DNA of 64,000 nt, from NCBI RefSeq assembly GCF_001648155.1, contig NZ_CP015199.1, positions 1,622,501 to 1,686,500 of the forward strand, written 5' to 3'. Shown one piece after another: positions 16,075 through 25,533 of the stretch. A program made the position numbers and the translations under genes. The stretch's first letter is position 1. The number at the start of each line of letters is the position of its first letter. A model generated the notes under the pieces. That model saw only the letters and a list, made by a program, of their open reading frames with translations, did not search any database and was not told where the DNA came from. This DNA comes from Chryseobacterium glaciei. Lineage in GTDB: Bacteria; Bacteroidota; Bacteroidia; Flavobacteriales; Weeksellaceae.

Positions 16075-18069
16075 ATGCAAGGAGAAGATGATTTAAGAGG
16101 GCTCGCTAAAATAGTGGAGTTTATGCGTGCAGTAAGCATCCTTTTGGTACTTATGCACAGCTATTGGTACTGCTATGAGTTTTTCCGTGAGCAGGGATGG
16201 GTATTATCCATCATTGATAAAATTCTAAGCAATTTCCAGCGTACCGCAGGATTATTTTCACATCCCCTGTATACCAAGATTTTCACATTGGTACTCCTGT
16301 CCTTAAGCTGTTTGGGAACTAAAGGGGTAAAGAATGAGAAAATAACATGGCCCAAAATCTATACTGCGTTAGCGGCAGGCTTCATCCTGTTTTTCCTAAA
16401 TACTCCGCTGCTACATCTTTCACTGAATGTTGCTGCATTCCTCTATATCCTTACGTTAGGCTTAGGGTTTATCCTACTACTAAAGGCCGGGGTTTGGATG
16501 AGCAGGCTGCTGAAAAACAATCTAATGGATGATGTTTTCAATATTGAAAACGAAAGCTTTATGCAGGAAACCAGGTTAATGGAAAACGAATACTCCGTTA
16601 ATCTACCCACCAAGTTCTATTACAATAAGAAATGGCATAGCGGCTGGGTTAACGTAGTGAACCCCTTCAGGGCCACGATTGTGTTGGGCAATCCAGGCTC
16701 AGGAAAATCCTATGCCATTGTCAATAATTACATCAAGCAACACATCGAGAAAGGGTTCTCGATGTATATCTACGATTTCAAGTTCGACGATCTTTCAACC
16801 ATTGCCTATAACCATCTTTTAAAACATACCGATAAGTACAAGGTAAAACCGACATTCTATGTCATTAATTTTGATGATCCCAGAAGAAGCCACCGCTGCA
16901 ATCCCATCAATCCATCTTTCATGACAGATATTTCTGATGCTTATGAATCGGCTTATACCATCATGCTTAATTTAAACAGGAGCTGGATACAAAAGCAAGG
17001 CGATTTCTTTGTAGAATCTCCAATTATTCTTTTCGCTGCGATTATCTGGTTTTTGAAAATCTATCAGAATGGCAAATACTGCACCTTTCCACACGCTATA
17101 GAATTATTAAATAAGAAATATGCGGATATTTTTACCGTCCTGACCTCCTATCCTGATCTGGAAAATTACCTCTCCCCTTTTATGGATGCCTGGCAAGGTG
17201 GCGCACAGGATCAGCTGCAAGGCCAGATCGCCTCGGCTAAAATTCCACTTTCCAGAATGATCTCACCACAGCTATACTGGGTAATGACAGGAGATGATTT
17301 TACACTAGATATCAACAATCCCAAAGAACCCAAGATCCTTTGTGTAGGTAATAACCCGGACCGCCAAAATATCTATTCCGCCGCACTCGGTCTATACAAT
17401 TCCAGGATTGTAAAGCTTATTAATAAAAAGGGACAGCTTAAAAGTTCCGTCATCATCGATGAGCTTCCGACCATTTATTTCCGAGGACTGGATAACCTGA
17501 TCGCAACAGCAAGAAGTAATAAAGTGGCCGTTTGTCTCGGCTTCCAGGACTATTCGCAATTAAACCGCGATTATGGAGATAAGGAAAGTAAGGTTATCCA
17601 AAACACAGTAGGTAATATTTTCAGCGGGCAGGCAGTTGGAGAAACAGCCAAAAGTTTATCTGAGCGTTTTGGTAAAGTACTGCAAAAACGGCAAAGCCTG
17701 AGCATTAACCGAAATGATAAATCCACCTCCATTTCTACCCAATTGGATAGTTTAATACCTGCTTCTAAAATATCTACACTCACGCAAGGGATGTTTGTTG
17801 GTGCGGTATCCGACAATTTTGAGGAGCGGATTGACCAGAAAATATTTCACTCGGAAATCGTAGTGGATAATGAAAAAGTAACTGCAGAAACAAAAGCCTA
17901 TCAGAAAATTCCACAGATCCTATCCTTTGAAAATGAGAACGGAGAGGATACCATGAAAGCAACCATCGAAGCCAATTACAAGCAGATTAAACAGGACATA
18001 GTAGAGATCATCTCCGATGAAATGGAAAGGATAAAAAATGATCCTGACCTACAGCACCTGATCCAATAG
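16075..18069 (+). CDS. mobC: Type IV coupling protein (VirD4/TraG-like ATPase, MobC of CTnDOT-type elements)
   Basis: 664 aa. Several N-terminal membrane spans (about residues 20-35, 68-82, 95-112 and 118-140) precede a cytosolic ATPase domain with Walker A at 205-212 (GNPGSGKS) and a Walker B SSVIIDELPTIYFRGLDNLI, followed by NKVAVCLGFQDYSQLNRDYG, the classic VirD4 segment. This protein links the relaxosome to the secretion channel. It is usually called MobC in Bacteroides elements although it is not related to the MobC of RSF1010. Complete, with no frameshift. Confidence 0.93.
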   Translation: MQGEDDLRGLAKIVEFMRAVSILLVLMHSYWYCYEFFREQGWVLSIIDKILSNFQRTAGLFSHPLYTKIFTLVLLSLSCLGTKGVKNEKITWPKIYTALAAGFILFFLNTPLLHLSLNVAAFLYILTLGLGFILLLKAGVWMSRLLKNNLMDDVFNIENESFMQETRLMENEYSVNLPTKFYYNKKWHSGWVNVVNPFRATIVLGNPGSGKSYAIVNNYIKQHIEKGFSMYIYDFKFDDLSTIAYNHLLKHTDKYKVKPTFYVINFDDPRRSHRCNPINPSFMTDISDAYESAYTIMLNLNRSWIQKQGDFFVESPIILFAAIIWFLKIYQNGKYCTFPHAIELLNKKYADIFTVLTSYPDLENYLSPFMDAWQGGAQDQLQGQIASAKIPLSRMISPQLYWVMTGDDFTLDINNPKEPKILCVGNNPDRQNIYSAALGLYNSRIVKLINKKGQLKSSVIIDELPTIYFRGLDNLIATARSNKVAVCLGFQDYSQLNRDYGDKESKVIQNTVGNIFSGQAVGETAKSLSERFGKVLQKRQSLSINRNDKSTSISTQLDSLIPASKISTLTQGMFVGAVSDNFEERIDQKIFHSEIVVDNEKVTAETKAYQKIPQILSFENENGEDTMKATIEANYKQIKQDIVEIISDEMERIKNDPDLQHLIQ

Positions 18070-18287
18070 TCACATCTCCCGTAAAACCCTGCATGGGAGC
18101 ATAAAAAATTTTCAGGGATGGTGATACCCAAAAACTCAAAACTATGAACCCTGACTCATCTTGAACGATGACCGCCTTATATGGATGATCCATCCATTTA
18201 AAACAACCTATTAATTTATTGAAATACACCAGAAAGCAAACAGCATTTCCTGTGTTTCTATTTTTTCAACCTTAATTTTTTTCTTTT

Positions 18288-21200
18288 ATGACCTTACGAC
18301 ATATCGATAATTCGTATCATTCAAATGCAGGTATTTTAAAGAAAATACCTGCATTATTTTTCGTACTTCTCCTCTTTTCATCATTGGCAAAAGCAGGAGA
18401 TCTCTACTGGATTGGCGGTTCCGGCAATTGGAGTGACATCAATCATTGGTCACTTTCATCAGGGAATACCGGTGGAAATTTATCTCCCAGTATTCCGCAG
18501 TCCGGTGATCATGTAATTTTTGATGCAAATTCCGGTTTTACTCTGGCCAGTAAAACGGTTACGATCAATCAGACTTCTGTTTGCAACACCATTACTGTGT
18601 CTGGCAGTGCTGTAAGCCCTGTATTTGATGGGGGCATCCTTGAAATCAAAGCAAGCGCCTACTACCAGACAGGAACCACGCTGAACAATCAAGTCTATTT
18701 GACTTCCTCTGCCCTTGGAAACACAGTTGCCTTTAATGGCGGGGTAACGGGATCAGCCAATTTTTATTTTAATGGCAGCGGTTCCTGGCTCGTTTCCGGT
18801 ATACTGATTAATACCGGCAGGATCTATTTTACAAAGGGATCACTGGATTTTGGTTCCAGTACCATTACTTCCGGAATTTTCGGCGAATCGGGCTGCTGTG
18901 GTTCCGTCCCTTTTACCATTACAGAACCAAGAAGTCTACATTTAGGAAGCAGCACCCTTACCCTTACTTCCAGAAATTCTCAAGGCGCAGGTTCCTGGGT
19001 TTATTCAGGAGCCAACCTTAATGCCGGCACTTCACAAATCAATATAACACAGGCTACTGATGATGGTTATGGAGCAGACTTTTATGGAAAAAACGGACAT
19101 ATATATTATAATGTATCGTTTACCAGTGCGGCGATTCCGATGGGTTACAACAGGCCATCTATCGCACAGGGCAACATGACTTTTAATAAAGTTACCTTCG
19201 CTTCCTGGGGTGCTATTTCCACTTCAAATGTAATCAATCAGCTGGTGCTTGCTAATGGCGGAAAATACCAAACGGCTGACCAGACCATTAATTCCATAAC
19301 CGATAATACCCCGGATTGTCAAAGCAAATGGGAGTTAACCGGATATGGAACCGCATCAACATTGGCAAGCCCGAATCCAATTACGGTAACGAACGCCGCG
19401 ATTACCAATATTAAAACTGCGGGGCTTGGACCATTTTTAGCCAATAACAGTGTGGACAGGGGTGGGAATACAGGCTGGGTATTTACAAACACCTCTAAAA
19501 ATCTATATTGGATTGGCGGCGGCGGTAACTGGACAGATCCCCTGCACTGGACAACCAAAAGCGATGGAACACCAATTTCAGAAGGATGTCTGCCGACAAG
19601 AAACGATAACGTATTTTTTAATCAATTTTCCGGTGCAATCTCTTCTGCTTCTCCGGTGGCTCTTAATACAATTGCTGAATGCAACAATATCACCTGGAAT
19701 GGTGTTACTGGCATACCTGCATTCAATTCATCAGGCGCATCAAATACGCTGAATATTTATGGATCAAGCATTTGGCAGACGGGTATGCTTTATCAGGTTG
19801 CTGTTACCAATTACAGGAGTTCAAATATTGGAAATACCCTCACCTCCAACGGCGTAAAGATTCAGGGAAACACTCACTTTTCAGGTACAGGGGAATGGAT
19901 TCTTAATGATGAATTTTCAAGTCCGGCCAATGATCTCAATTTTACGAATGGTAACTTAAATACCAACCACCAGGCGTTAACCCTCAAGAATTTTAGCCCA
20001 TTAGATAAGGGCATAGGGGTACGCACATTAACGCTCGGAAATTCCATTATAACTGTTAACGGAAATTGGGCCTATATCAGTTATGGCGGTCCGGCTATCA
20101 CTCTGAACGCAGGTAAAAGTCAGATCAATATAGTCTCAAAAGGAGTCCATTTTTATTATAATTCAGGGCTGGATTATAATAATGTAGCTTTTACCAATAC
20201 AGAAGGAAGTTCAACGTTAACCTCAATAGCATACAGTACAACGACTCCATGCACCTTTAATACTTTAACTTTTACGGGTGGAGGTTCTATTAATCCCGCA
20301 GGTAACCCAACTCCATTAAACATCACCACACTAAATCTGGCGGCTTCCAAAAAATTTATGTTAGGAACAAATATGGAGGTTAAGGTTGATAGGCTGTTGA
20401 TTACAGGGCCTGCGTGTGCAGGCCTGCTTGAGATCAGCTCCTACTTATCCCGTACAAGGGCAAAATTAAATCTCATACATCCTACAACAATTTCCAAAGC
20501 TAAAATAACGGATATTAATGCGTCCGGTGCTGCTTTAAGCGTTACCGATGGATTCGATGGTGGAAATAATTTAAATGTTTCAATCAGCCCTGTAACAGCA
20601 CATAACTTCTATTGGATCGGCGGATCAGGTAATTGGAGTGATCCTGCCCATTGGTCATTGAACGCGGATGGTACCTCTGGTAGTGGTAACGGATGTTTAC
20701 CCGGCAGTATTGACAATGTTTTCTTTAACCGGTTTTCAGGAATTAATTATACCATCAATCTTGACATCCCTGCCAGCTGTAATAACATGACCTGGGAAGA
20801 GGTCGTTGGAAATACCCCTATTTTAAAGGGTCTGCTTGAAAATCCGCTTACTATTGGAGGTTCACTCGTTTTACAGACCGGAATGGATTTCAATGTGGAG
20901 CGGGTCAATTTTAATGGTGGGAATCTTACTAATACCATCGCCACGCATGGCGCAAAATTGTATTATAGCGCAGCTAATCAATCAAACAAGGGCGTATTTT
21001 TTAATAATACCTCCGGAAAATGGCTTTTGTCAGATCCCTTTAGCGTAAAGAATTTCGGGGTAATCAATGGAACTTTTGATACAGGCAGCCAAACCATTAC
21101 TGCTGAAAATTATGTATCCGAATATGACCCGTCAGGCGTAAACCCCATTTTAATTTTAGGATCATCAACCCTAAATATCAGTGGATATTGGGACGGCGGA

Positions 21201-24200
21201 TCAATTAAAAAACTGGATGCAGGGAGAAGTACCATTAATCTAACAGGCGAAATGCCGGCTTCAAATTCATCAGGCGGAGGAGTGAACAATTACGAATTCA
21301 GATCAGCTTCCGGACTCATCTTTAATAATCTTCACTTTAAAAATACCGCATTACCTGCCAAAATATTTGGATACGAGGCCACCAGCGGTAATACCTTCAA
21401 TACCGTAACTTTTGCAGGTGAATCCAGTATTAATGGATCAAACATTTTCAATATCCTTACCCTTGGAACGAATAAAAACAGCCATTTGATGGCGTGTTCT
21501 ACGCAGACCATAAACCAGTTGATCAGTAATTCTTCCTGTGGAAGCTGGGATTTTGACAATAATTGCATGTCTTCCGGTACAGCCTGCTCTCCTACTCAAA
21601 AAGCAGTCATTAAGAGTACTTCAGATATTAATTTGAACCATGTAAGAATAAGTGGCATTACCGTTATCGGAGGAGCGAACTATAAAGCCGCAGGCGTGGA
21701 CATGGGAAATAATACCGGCTGGATTTTTTCAAACCCTACGAGGCAAAATCTGTATTGGATCGGCGGCAGCGGAGACTGGACCGATCCTGCCCATTGGAGT
21801 ACCAACAGCGATGGAACATCATCAGGCGGTTCTTGTACCCCTACCCGTTTTGATAATGTTTTCTTTAATCAGTATTCAGGAGAAAGTCCTATTATAAATA
21901 GTACCGGAAATGCGGCGTTCCACGATATGACCTGGAAGGGTGTAAAAGGTACACCGACAATTGGCGGAACATTATCCTGCTACGGTTCCATGACGCTTCA
22001 ATCTAATCTATCACACAACGGAGGGATTGATTTCCTTTCTGAAGAACAGGGGAAAACGATCACCACCAATGGCGCTGTTGTCGGTAATAATTATGATGTT
22101 AATTTTTCAACTGCTGGAAGTTATACTTTTACCGATGACTTTACCTCCAATTCAAGGATCAATTTCTTAAAAGGAACACTCAACACGAACGGAAAGACTG
22201 TTACCGCTTTATCTTTTAACGGAGCTTCTGCCATTGAACCACGGTCTCTACTACTAGGCGCTTCCAGGATTTATTTAAGTTACGGCAGTGAAGGCTGGTC
22301 ATATACAGGTGATGGTTTAGATGCCGGAACTAGCCACATTTACTTATCAGGATCTGCCAATGAGTTTAAAGGAAAAGACGGTGCCGTTTATCATTCCATA
22401 ACCTTTGATGCAGCCGCGAATCAAAACAATTCTCTGTATGGTGCCATTTCTTTTAGTGAGTTAATTTTTGCTTCTAAAAATTCTACCTATCAAATTGAGG
22501 CAGGAAAAACCATTACCGTTGAAAAGACCCTGCAAATGAGCGGTACCAATTGCGCCACAGTACAGTTGCGATCTACTGTTGCAGGCAGCAAGGCGGGTAT
22601 TTGTTTAAAAGACAGCAGTGCCGTCTTTAACTTTATATCCATAAAAGATATCGATGCAGCCTGCACCCCTTTTGTCATTTTACCACAAAGTACCAATGCA
22701 GGCAATAATACCGGTATTATTTTTCAACCTAATCCCGGAACAGGCATCGGTGTACTGGGTACGGATATAACACTTTGCAGCAACAAGCTTCCTATCGTTT
22801 TAGACGGCAGTGCCTTTATGCCGGGGATCAATTCGAAGGTTCAATGGAGCAATGCGGGCACAGGTGAGATGTTGGGAAATCGAATTACCCAAACCATTAC
22901 AATAGGCGGAACATACCGCATAAAAGTGGAATATGGTGAAAACTGCTCGGTGACCGATGATATTGTGATCCAATCTAATCCAAATGCAGATGCAGGAGAT
23001 ATTATTGCACCAAGTGTAAATAATTGCAGTGGAAAAAAAAGCATGATTTTAACAGCAGCCTTATCCCTTTCCAGCACGATTATACATCCCGTTTTTACCT
23101 GGTATGATGATGCTTCGCAGCACAATACATTAAATACAGGTGCTGTCATTCAGGTGTCAACCGTTACCAAAAGATCGTATTGGGTAACGGTTAAAGGAGA
23201 CAATGCCTGCGAGAGTGCTGTAAAAGAAATCGAAGTAACTTTTGAAAATCTTCCAAAACCCATAGTAGCCGTATCGCAACCCACCTGTACCCATGCGACA
23301 GGCAGCATTGATCTTACCCAAAAGGATGGAGTCACCTACTGTATTAATGATGGTACCTATTCGATGAACACCCACTATGACCTAACTGAAGGCATATATT
23401 CAATAACTGCTCAAAATGCGGAAGGATGTACAAGTGAACCGGTTATGATCACCATAAATCCACAACCAATGCTTCCCACAGCTGCCATTCGTTATAGTAC
23501 GAATGAATTTCAGGCAGTTGGTACAACTGAGGTGATTCACACAGGTCAGACCGGAGGAGTTTACACAGCTTCCCCTGCGGGACTTATCATTGATGCTGCA
23601 ACAGGAACCCTAGATTTGAAACATAGTGTACCAGACCAGCTATACCAGGTTACTTACAGCTTTACCAACGGATCTTGTTCTTCCAATATAAGTACCACAA
23701 TAAGGATAAATTCAACACCGGCAACAATCAACTATCCCTTATTGGATTACTGTGCTACCGGTACCGTCAATATCACACAAACAGGACCAAAAGGTGGAAA
23801 ATATACAGCCAGTCCATCTGCTCTAAAGATTGATGCACTAACTGGCAGCATTGATTTATCAAAGAGTTCAGCCGGGCACTATATTATTACGTATACGTAT
23901 ATGGATGGTTCTTTAGAATCCAAAACAACCGCGATAATTATCATTAATGCTCTACCCGCTATTACAATAACAAGCAGTGCTGGTACGGCAATTTCAAAAG
24001 GGCAAAGCGCTTCCCTGACTGCAACAGGAGGAACAAGCTATGCCTGGATCGGACCCAATATTATCAGCGGGCAGAATACAGGCACCATTCAGATCAAGCC
24101 TTCAACAACCGCAACCTATACCGCAATTGTAACCAATTCCAGTGGATGCACCGAGGTAATGGATCTGTTGATAGAAGTTACTGAAATAAGTGCTTTAATC

Positions 24201-24464
24201 CCCAATAATGTTATTACGCCTAATGGTGATGGGAAAAATGATACCTGGATCATTAGAAATATTGAGCAATATCCTAGTAACAAAGTAAGTATTTATGACC
24301 GTGCAGGACGCTTGGTGTACAGCAAAACTGGCTATAACAATAATTGGGATGGTACGTGGAGCGGAAAACAACTCAATGAAGATGCCTATATCTATGTGAT
24401 AGACATGGGAAACGGTTTGGGCCTTATCAGGGGAACCATTTCCATTATCAATAATCACCATTAA
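18288..24464 (+). CDS. Giant T9SS-exported adhesin-like protein with gliding-motility C-terminal domain
   Basis: 2,058 aa. After a basic N-terminus comes a signal peptide (hydrophobic core around LFFVLLLFSSLAKAG), then four large repeats each opening with (D/N)(L/F)YWIGGxGxWxDxxHW at residues about 38, 405, 773 and 1154. From about 1485 onward there are Ig/PKD-like segments and a C-terminal domain beginning VITPNGDGKNDTWIIRNIEQ and containing SIYDRAGRLVYS and NNNWDGTWSGK: the gliding motility-associated (type B) sorting domain of the type IX system. It should be secreted to the cell surface, as SprB is, with help from the SprF-like protein encoded next door. It starts 218 bp after the coupling protein. 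Ligand unknown; adhesion is inferred. Confidence 0.9.
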   Translation: MTLRHIDNSYHSNAGILKKIPALFFVLLLFSSLAKAGDLYWIGGSGNWSDINHWSLSSGNTGGNLSPSIPQSGDHVIFDANSGFTLASKTVTINQTSVCNTITVSGSAVSPVFDGGILEIKASAYYQTGTTLNNQVYLTSSALGNTVAFNGGVTGSANFYFNGSGSWLVSGILINTGRIYFTKGSLDFGSSTITSGIFGESGCCGSVPFTITEPRSLHLGSSTLTLTSRNSQGAGSWVYSGANLNAGTSQINITQATDDGYGADFYGKNGHIYYNVSFTSAAIPMGYNRPSIAQGNMTFNKVTFASWGAISTSNVINQLVLANGGKYQTADQTINSITDNTPDCQSKWELTGYGTASTLASPNPITVTNAAITNIKTAGLGPFLANNSVDRGGNTGWVFTNTSKNLYWIGGGGNWTDPLHWTTKSDGTPISEGCLPTRNDNVFFNQFSGAISSASPVALNTIAECNNITWNGVTGIPAFNSSGASNTLNIYGSSIWQTGMLYQVAVTNYRSSNIGNTLTSNGVKIQGNTHFSGTGEWILNDEFSSPANDLNFTNGNLNTNHQALTLKNFSPLDKGIGVRTLTLGNSIITVNGNWAYISYGGPAITLNAGKSQINIVSKGVHFYYNSGLDYNNVAFTNTEGSSTLTSIAYSTTTPCTFNTLTFTGGGSINPAGNPTPLNITTLNLAASKKFMLGTNMEVKVDRLLITGPACAGLLEISSYLSRTRAKLNLIHPTTISKAKITDINASGAALSVTDGFDGGNNLNVSISPVTAHNFYWIGGSGNWSDPAHWSLNADGTSGSGNGCLPGSIDNVFFNRFSGINYTINLDIPASCNNMTWEEVVGNTPILKGLLENPLTIGGSLVLQTGMDFNVERVNFNGGNLTNTIATHGAKLYYSAANQSNKGVFFNNTSGKWLLSDPFSVKNFGVINGTFDTGSQTITAENYVSEYDPSGVNPILILGSSTLNISGYWDGGSIKKLDAGRSTINLTGEMPASNSSGGGVNNYEFRSASGLIFNNLHFKNTALPAKIFGYEATSGNTFNTVTFAGESSINGSNIFNILTLGTNKNSHLMACSTQTINQLISNSSCGSWDFDNNCMSSGTACSPTQKAVIKSTSDINLNHVRISGITVIGGANYKAAGVDMGNNTGWIFSNPTRQNLYWIGGSGDWTDPAHWSTNSDGTSSGGSCTPTRFDNVFFNQYSGESPIINSTGNAAFHDMTWKGVKGTPTIGGTLSCYGSMTLQSNLSHNGGIDFLSEEQGKTITTNGAVVGNNYDVNFSTAGSYTFTDDFTSNSRINFLKGTLNTNGKTVTALSFNGASAIEPRSLLLGASRIYLSYGSEGWSYTGDGLDAGTSHIYLSGSANEFKGKDGAVYHSITFDAAANQNNSLYGAISFSELIFASKNSTYQIEAGKTITVEKTLQMSGTNCATVQLRSTVAGSKAGICLKDSSAVFNFISIKDIDAACTPFVILPQSTNAGNNTGIIFQPNPGTGIGVLGTDITLCSNKLPIVLDGSAFMPGINSKVQWSNAGTGEMLGNRITQTITIGGTYRIKVEYGENCSVTDDIVIQSNPNADAGDIIAPSVNNCSGKKSMILTAALSLSSTIIHPVFTWYDDASQHNTLNTGAVIQVSTVTKRSYWVTVKGDNACESAVKEIEVTFENLPKPIVAVSQPTCTHATGSIDLTQKDGVTYCINDGTYSMNTHYDLTEGIYSITAQNAEGCTSEPVMITINPQPMLPTAAIRYSTNEFQAVGTTEVIHTGQTGGVYTASPAGLIIDAATGTLDLKHSVPDQLYQVTYSFTNGSCSSNISTTIRINSTPATINYPLLDYCATGTVNITQTGPKGGKYTASPSALKIDALTGSIDLSKSSAGHYIITYTYMDGSLESKTTAIIIINALPAITITSSAGTAISKGQSASLTATGGTSYAWIGPNIISGQNTGTIQIKPSTTATYTAIVTNSSGCTEVMDLLIEVTEISALIPNNVITPNGDGKNDTWIIRNIEQYPSNKVSIYDRAGRLVYSKTGYNNNWDGTWSGKQLNEDAYIYVIDMGNGLGLIRGTISIINNHH
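18399..22735 (+). repeat. Four tandem ~1.1-kb coding repeats in the adhesin gene
   Basis: Repeat units begin at 18399, 19500, 20604 and 21747, each starting with codons for YWIGG(S/G)G(N/D)W and then a conserved (D/N)GT...CxP...DNVFFN block in units 2-4. Unit lengths are 1101, 1104, 1143 and about 990 bp. Units 2-4 share a CNN-like cysteine segment missing or altered in unit 1, suggesting unit 1 diverged first. Amino acid conservation is limited to the unit starts. Confidence 0.75.
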
Positions 24465-24540
24465 TTATTCAAAAAGAATGCAGGGATAGAGTGTTTTTCA
24501 CTTCACCCCCCCCTACTATTTTACTTAAAAACAAAGAAAA

Positions 24541-25419
24541 ATGAAAACGATAAAATATATTATGATCGCAGCAGGTATATTGCTGATGAGCAAAACTTAT
24601 GCGCAGCTTAATCCAATGGGAAGCACGTATTTTCAAAACCAATATCTAGCAAATCCCGCCATGGCTGGTATACGACAGGGCTGGGAAGTAAATGTCGGCT
24701 ACAAGGTTCAATGGACGGCAATTGAAGGTGCCCCTACCATGCAGGCGGTAACCGCTGACTATGGAACAGTCGGAAAGAAAATTGGACTTGGCATTAATTT
24801 TTACAATGAAAATGCAGGTGTTATCCTTCGAACCGGTATAAAAGGAACATACGTCTATCATTTAGCGTTAAATGACAATCAGAGTTTTTTGGATTTTGGA
24901 ATTTCCGGTGGTACTATGAATGAATGGATCGATTATGACAAGGTTAATGGTGATCTAGGCGACCTAAGTCTCCAACAATTTAATGCCCGCCGATGGTATG
25001 CTGACGGAGATTTCGGGATAGCTTACAGGAACGAGCGGTTAACCGTGCAGGGAGCCTTACCTAATTTAAAACGTCTGTTAAACAGGGATCTCAGAAGAAA
25101 TACCGTTGACCGCGCTTTGTATATGGCCGCAGTAAGTTATAAATTCATTACCCCAAATTTCACCATTGAACCCAAAGCGGTGTATCGTGGTGTTGAAAAT
25201 TACAAAGACATTTTAGATATTGGCGGAGGATTTACCTGTTTTGAAAATAAATTGATGATCAGCTCCATATATCACAGTTCCCATTCTGTTACCGCCGGAA
25301 TCGGCACATTCTATCAAAATCAACTTCGGATACTATGCCTTTATACAACAGATACCGCTGACCTTCGAAGATACAGCAATGGCGAATTTGAGATTGCGCT
25401 ACAATATAGTCTCAAATAA
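24541..25419 (+). CDS. PorP/SprF-family type IX secretion membrane protein
   Basis: 292 aa with a signal peptide ending at TYAQ. The mature start LNPMGSTYFQNQYLANPAMA is the defining motif of the PorP/SprF family (PF11751), and KKIGLGINFYNENAGVILRT is its second conserved block; the rest is beta-barrel-like. SprF is needed for secretion of SprB through the type IX system, and genes of this family typically sit right after type B sorting-domain substrates, as here (77-bp gap). It is therefore the dedicated outer-membrane partner of the 2,058-aa protein. That pairing is inferred from position and family knowledge. Confidence 0.92.
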   Translation: MKTIKYIMIAAGILLMSKTYAQLNPMGSTYFQNQYLANPAMAGIRQGWEVNVGYKVQWTAIEGAPTMQAVTADYGTVGKKIGLGINFYNENAGVILRTGIKGTYVYHLALNDNQSFLDFGISGGTMNEWIDYDKVNGDLGDLSLQQFNARRWYADGDFGIAYRNERLTVQGALPNLKRLLNRDLRRNTVDRALYMAAVSYKFITPNFTIEPKAVYRGVENYKDILDIGGGFTCFENKLMISSIYHSSHSVTAGIGTFYQNQLRILCLYTTDTADLRRYSNGEFEIALQYSLK

Positions 25420-25428
25420 TCTTATATG

Positions 25429-25488
25429 AAAGATCCTTTTACATTTTAAGAATACATCCATTCTTTAATTTGTTTAAGGATCTTTTTT
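25429..25488 (+). terminator. Terminator after the PorP/SprF gene
   Basis: AAAGATCCTT (25429-25438) pairs with AAGGATCTTT (25476-25485) followed by Ts; the loop contains a second small hairpin (AAGAAT/ATTCTT). It lies 10 bp after the stop and also before the convergent nuclease gene, so it may act in both directions. Confidence 0.65.
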
Positions 25489-25533
25489 ATTTAAATCACC
25501 AATTGCAAAAGCTGTAAATCGGAGCATATTAAT

